This document shows, one piece after another, positions 31,030-32,671 of a stretch of DNA of 32,671 nt; position 1 is the stretch's first letter; each line of letters starts with the position of its first letter. Source of the DNA: Candidatus Zipacnadia bacterium (GTDB lineage: Bacteria > Armatimonadota > Zipacnadia > Zipacnadales > Zipacnadaceae). The stretch covers positions 1 to 32,671 of the forward strand of contig JALGVG010000011.1 in the NCBI GenBank assembly GCA_029819875.1. The letters run 5' to 3'. A program made the position numbers and the translations under genes. The notes under the pieces were generated by a model that was not told the origin of the DNA, did not search any database, and saw only the letters and a program-made list of their open reading frames with translations.

Positions 31030-32671
31030 TTACTCCGCCGGTTGGTTGTCTGCCTGCGGTTCCGCAGGGGTGTTATCTTCGGCGGCCGGTGGCGGCGGCT
31101 CAGGGGCAGCAGGCGGTTGCTTTTTTTCCGCAGATTGCGGGCCATGGATGTTGCAGGGCGCAGGGACCTTGTCCTTGGGCACCCGGCGCTGCACCACCTG
31201 TGGGCAGTAGGGGGTCGCCAGCCCCCCACTCTCCACGCAAATAGAGACTGTCACCATCTCCTGCTCCTCGGTGCCGGATGAAGCCGGCGGCGACGGTTGT
31301 GATGGTCGTGGAGATGCCGGCCGGGAGGGCGGGCCGTGCAGAGTGCACGGAGGCGGCGGCTTTTCACCCGGCTGCAACTTTCGCTTGGCGGTTCTGGGGC
31401 AGTAACGCGTGGCCAGCCCCCCCGAATCGAGGCAGATGGTAATCTCCTCGCCCTCCGGGGTCGTGATACCGGGCTTGGTGGCGACCACACCCGGGCCTGT
31501 GGGAAAGTCGCCGTGGCATCCCAGTATCTTGATTGCCCGCCGCATGAACTCGCGGAATACCGGCGCACAGAACCTGCCGCCGGCGCTGTGCAGCATGGGA
31601 GTGTCATCGTCGTTGCCTATCCACACCGCGCAAGACAGGTCCGGGGTGTAGCCCACCCACCAGGCATCGCGTCCCCTCTGCGTGGTCCCCGTCTTGCCGC
31701 ACACCTTCGTGTAGCCGGCAATGGCTGCCCGCTTGCCGGTACCGGATGTAACGACCGAGCGCATGATACTTATCATGCTCACGCACGTATCCGGCCTCAA
31801 CACGCGGACACGCCGAGGCTCGTGTGCCACCAGCACGTCACCTTTGTAGTTTTCGATTCTCGTCACGAAGTAGCGCTCGCAACGGATACCGCCGCTGGCA
31901 AACACGGCATAACCGCTGGCCTGTTCCAGCGGCGACAGCTCACACACGCCGAGGGCGATCGCGGGCACTGCCGACAATCTTGATTCGGGAATATTCAGTA
32001 TCCTGGCTGCATACCTGACTACCTTGTCGGCCCCCAACGCTTGCACCAAGCGCACGGAGACGAGGTTTACCGACTGGGCCAGCGCATCGCGCAGGGTGTA
32101 GTTGCCGCGTTGGCGCGGAGTGTAATTTTTTGGCCTCCACCACTTGCCGGTATCCAGTTGGATGGCAATCGGCTCGGCCGAAAAGCGCGTCGAGGGGCCG
32201 TAGCCGGACTCGAATGCCGTTGCCCATATGTACGGCTTGAAGGATGAACCCGGCTGCCGGCCGTACTGGGGTGGCCCGGGATGAGCGCGGTTGTACTGGA
32301 TCTTCTCGTACGGCCCTACCCCACCGACCATGGCAAGCACCGCGCCGGTGTGCACGTCCACGCAGGCCAGTGCCCCTTGGCCGATTAGCCCTCCTCGGAT
32401 AAGCTTGGAGCGGCGCAGGCTCTCCACCATCTTGGTAAGTTCCTCGGTGGCCGCGTTCTGAAGGCGCATGTCAAGGGTTGTGTATACTCGCAACCCTCCT
32501 TGGTAGACCACGTCCACCCCATATTCCTGGCACAACTTGCGGATGACCAGATGAGTGAAGTGCGGGGCACGAATTACAGCCAGGCCCCGGGGCTTGAGCG
32601 GCTGGAGGCGCGACTGAATCTGCTCCTTGTCCGCCTCCTGCGCCTGCTGCGGTGTTATGTAGCCTTCCCTG
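31030..32671 (-). CDS. Penicillin-binding protein 1A (class A), N-terminus beyond window
   Basis: This is the C-terminal ~547 residues of a bifunctional PBP; the frame is open to the right edge, so the glycosyltransferase domain is outside. The visible start EGYITPQQAQEADK is the linker after it. The transpeptidase has SSFK (GSSFKPYIW), SVN (SVNLVS) and KTGTTQ; YTTLDMRLQ and ALACVDVHTGAVLAMVGG precede them. After the transpeptidase come two tandem copies of a Cys motif (31330-31443 and 31138-31254): C..SGGLAT.YCP, then P..C..HGP. A Pro/Ala-rich tail follows. It polymerises and crosslinks peptidoglycan and heads the run continuing into mrdA. Confidence 0.94.
   Translation of the reverse strand, partial: REGYITPQQAQEADKEQIQSRLQPLKPRGLAVIRAPHFTHLVIRKLCQEYGVDVVYQGGLRVYTTLDMRLQNAATEELTKMVESLRRSKLIRGGLIGQGALACVDVHTGAVLAMVGGVGPYEKIQYNRAHPGPPQYGRQPGSSFKPYIWATAFESGYGPSTRFSAEPIAIQLDTGKWWRPKNYTPRQRGNYTLRDALAQSVNLVSVRLVQALGADKVVRYAARILNIPESRLSAVPAIALGVCELSPLEQASGYAVFASGGIRCERYFVTRIENYKGDVLVAHEPRRVRVLRPDTCVSMISIMRSVVTSGTGKRAAIAGYTKVCGKTGTTQRGRDAWWVGYTPDLSCAVWIGNDDDTPMLHSAGGRFCAPVFREFMRRAIKILGCHGDFPTGPGVVATKPGITTPEGEEITICLDSGGLATRYCPRTAKRKLQPGEKPPPPCTLHGPPSRPASPRPSQPSPPASSGTEEQEMVTVSICVESGGLATPYCPQVVQRRVPKDKVPAPCNIHGPQSAEKKQPPAAPEPPPPAAEDNTPAEPQADNQPAE

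Noticed and set aside
1-32671. CRISPR arrays, insertion sequences, tRNA and rRNA genes
   Set aside because: I looked in every intergenic gap on both strands; no regularly spaced repeats, transposase, cloverleaf or rRNA sequence was seen. A tRNAscan/Infernal run would be decisive.

Overview
This is a high-GC bacterial chromosome segment holding almost only core housekeeping genes. The mix is LL-diaminopimelate aminotransferase lysine/cell-wall synthesis, Hfq, a membrane pyrophosphatase, a TldD/PmbA pair, a FemX-type ligase, and DUF4838 plus xylose-isomerase-like sugar proteins. This suggests a free-living diderm of the Terrabacteria/Armatimonadota type. That placement is an inference from gene content, not a proof. 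No rRNA, tRNA, CRISPR array, transposase, prophage or defence island was found.

Layout. 1-3.3 kb: the end of a DUF4838 carbohydrate-related protein (+), convergent with a sugar phosphate isomerase-like protein (-) and an HNH endonuclease (-). 3.5-8.7 kb: a minus-strand operon mutL-miaA-hfq-dapF-dapL, with a near-consensus promoter whose predicted start is the A of the mutL ATG. 8.9-10.6 kb: a secreted CARDB protein, divergent from mutL. 10.8-14.4 kb: the rpmH-rnpA-yidD-yidC-jag(khpB) cluster (+), without dnaA upstream, and with a promoter and a terminator-like hairpin in the rpmH leader. 14.6-16.9 kb: a K+-independent type membrane pyrophosphatase (-). 17.0-20.9 kb: rpiB, dCMP deaminase, WecA/TagO-like transferase, WecB and UppP (-); the last four are joined by 4-nt start/stop overlaps. 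21.0-22.7 kb: a soluble GAF-PAS histidine kinase. 22.8-23.9 kb: an S1-domain RNA-binding protein and a Cys-rich MarR regulator, divergent across a compact shared promoter region. 23.9-32.7 kb: a minus-strand run PBP1A-PBP2-femX-holin-like-tldD-pmbA-trpF.

How the genes fit together. Much of the window serves the envelope: DAP supply (dapL, dapF), undecaprenyl-phosphate recycling and glycan initiation (uppP, wecA, wecB), peptidoglycan polymerisation and bridge formation (PBP1A, PBP2, femX), and membrane protein insertion (yidC, yidD). The rest is RNA and translation maintenance (rpmH, rnpA, miaA, hfq, khpB, the S1 protein), mismatch repair (mutL) and energy (hppA).

I found no convincing new multi-gene system. 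The best leads are regulatory: the marR/S1 divergent region (a perfect sigma-70 promoter and a perfect dyad spanning both -35 boxes), the predicted leaderless mutL, and terminator-like hairpins just before the HNH and rpmH starts. Protein-level oddities are a Cys/His-rich MarR tail, tandem Cys motifs at the PBP1A C-terminus, an unusual YidC N-terminal region, and an uncharacterised C-terminal region of the CARDB protein.
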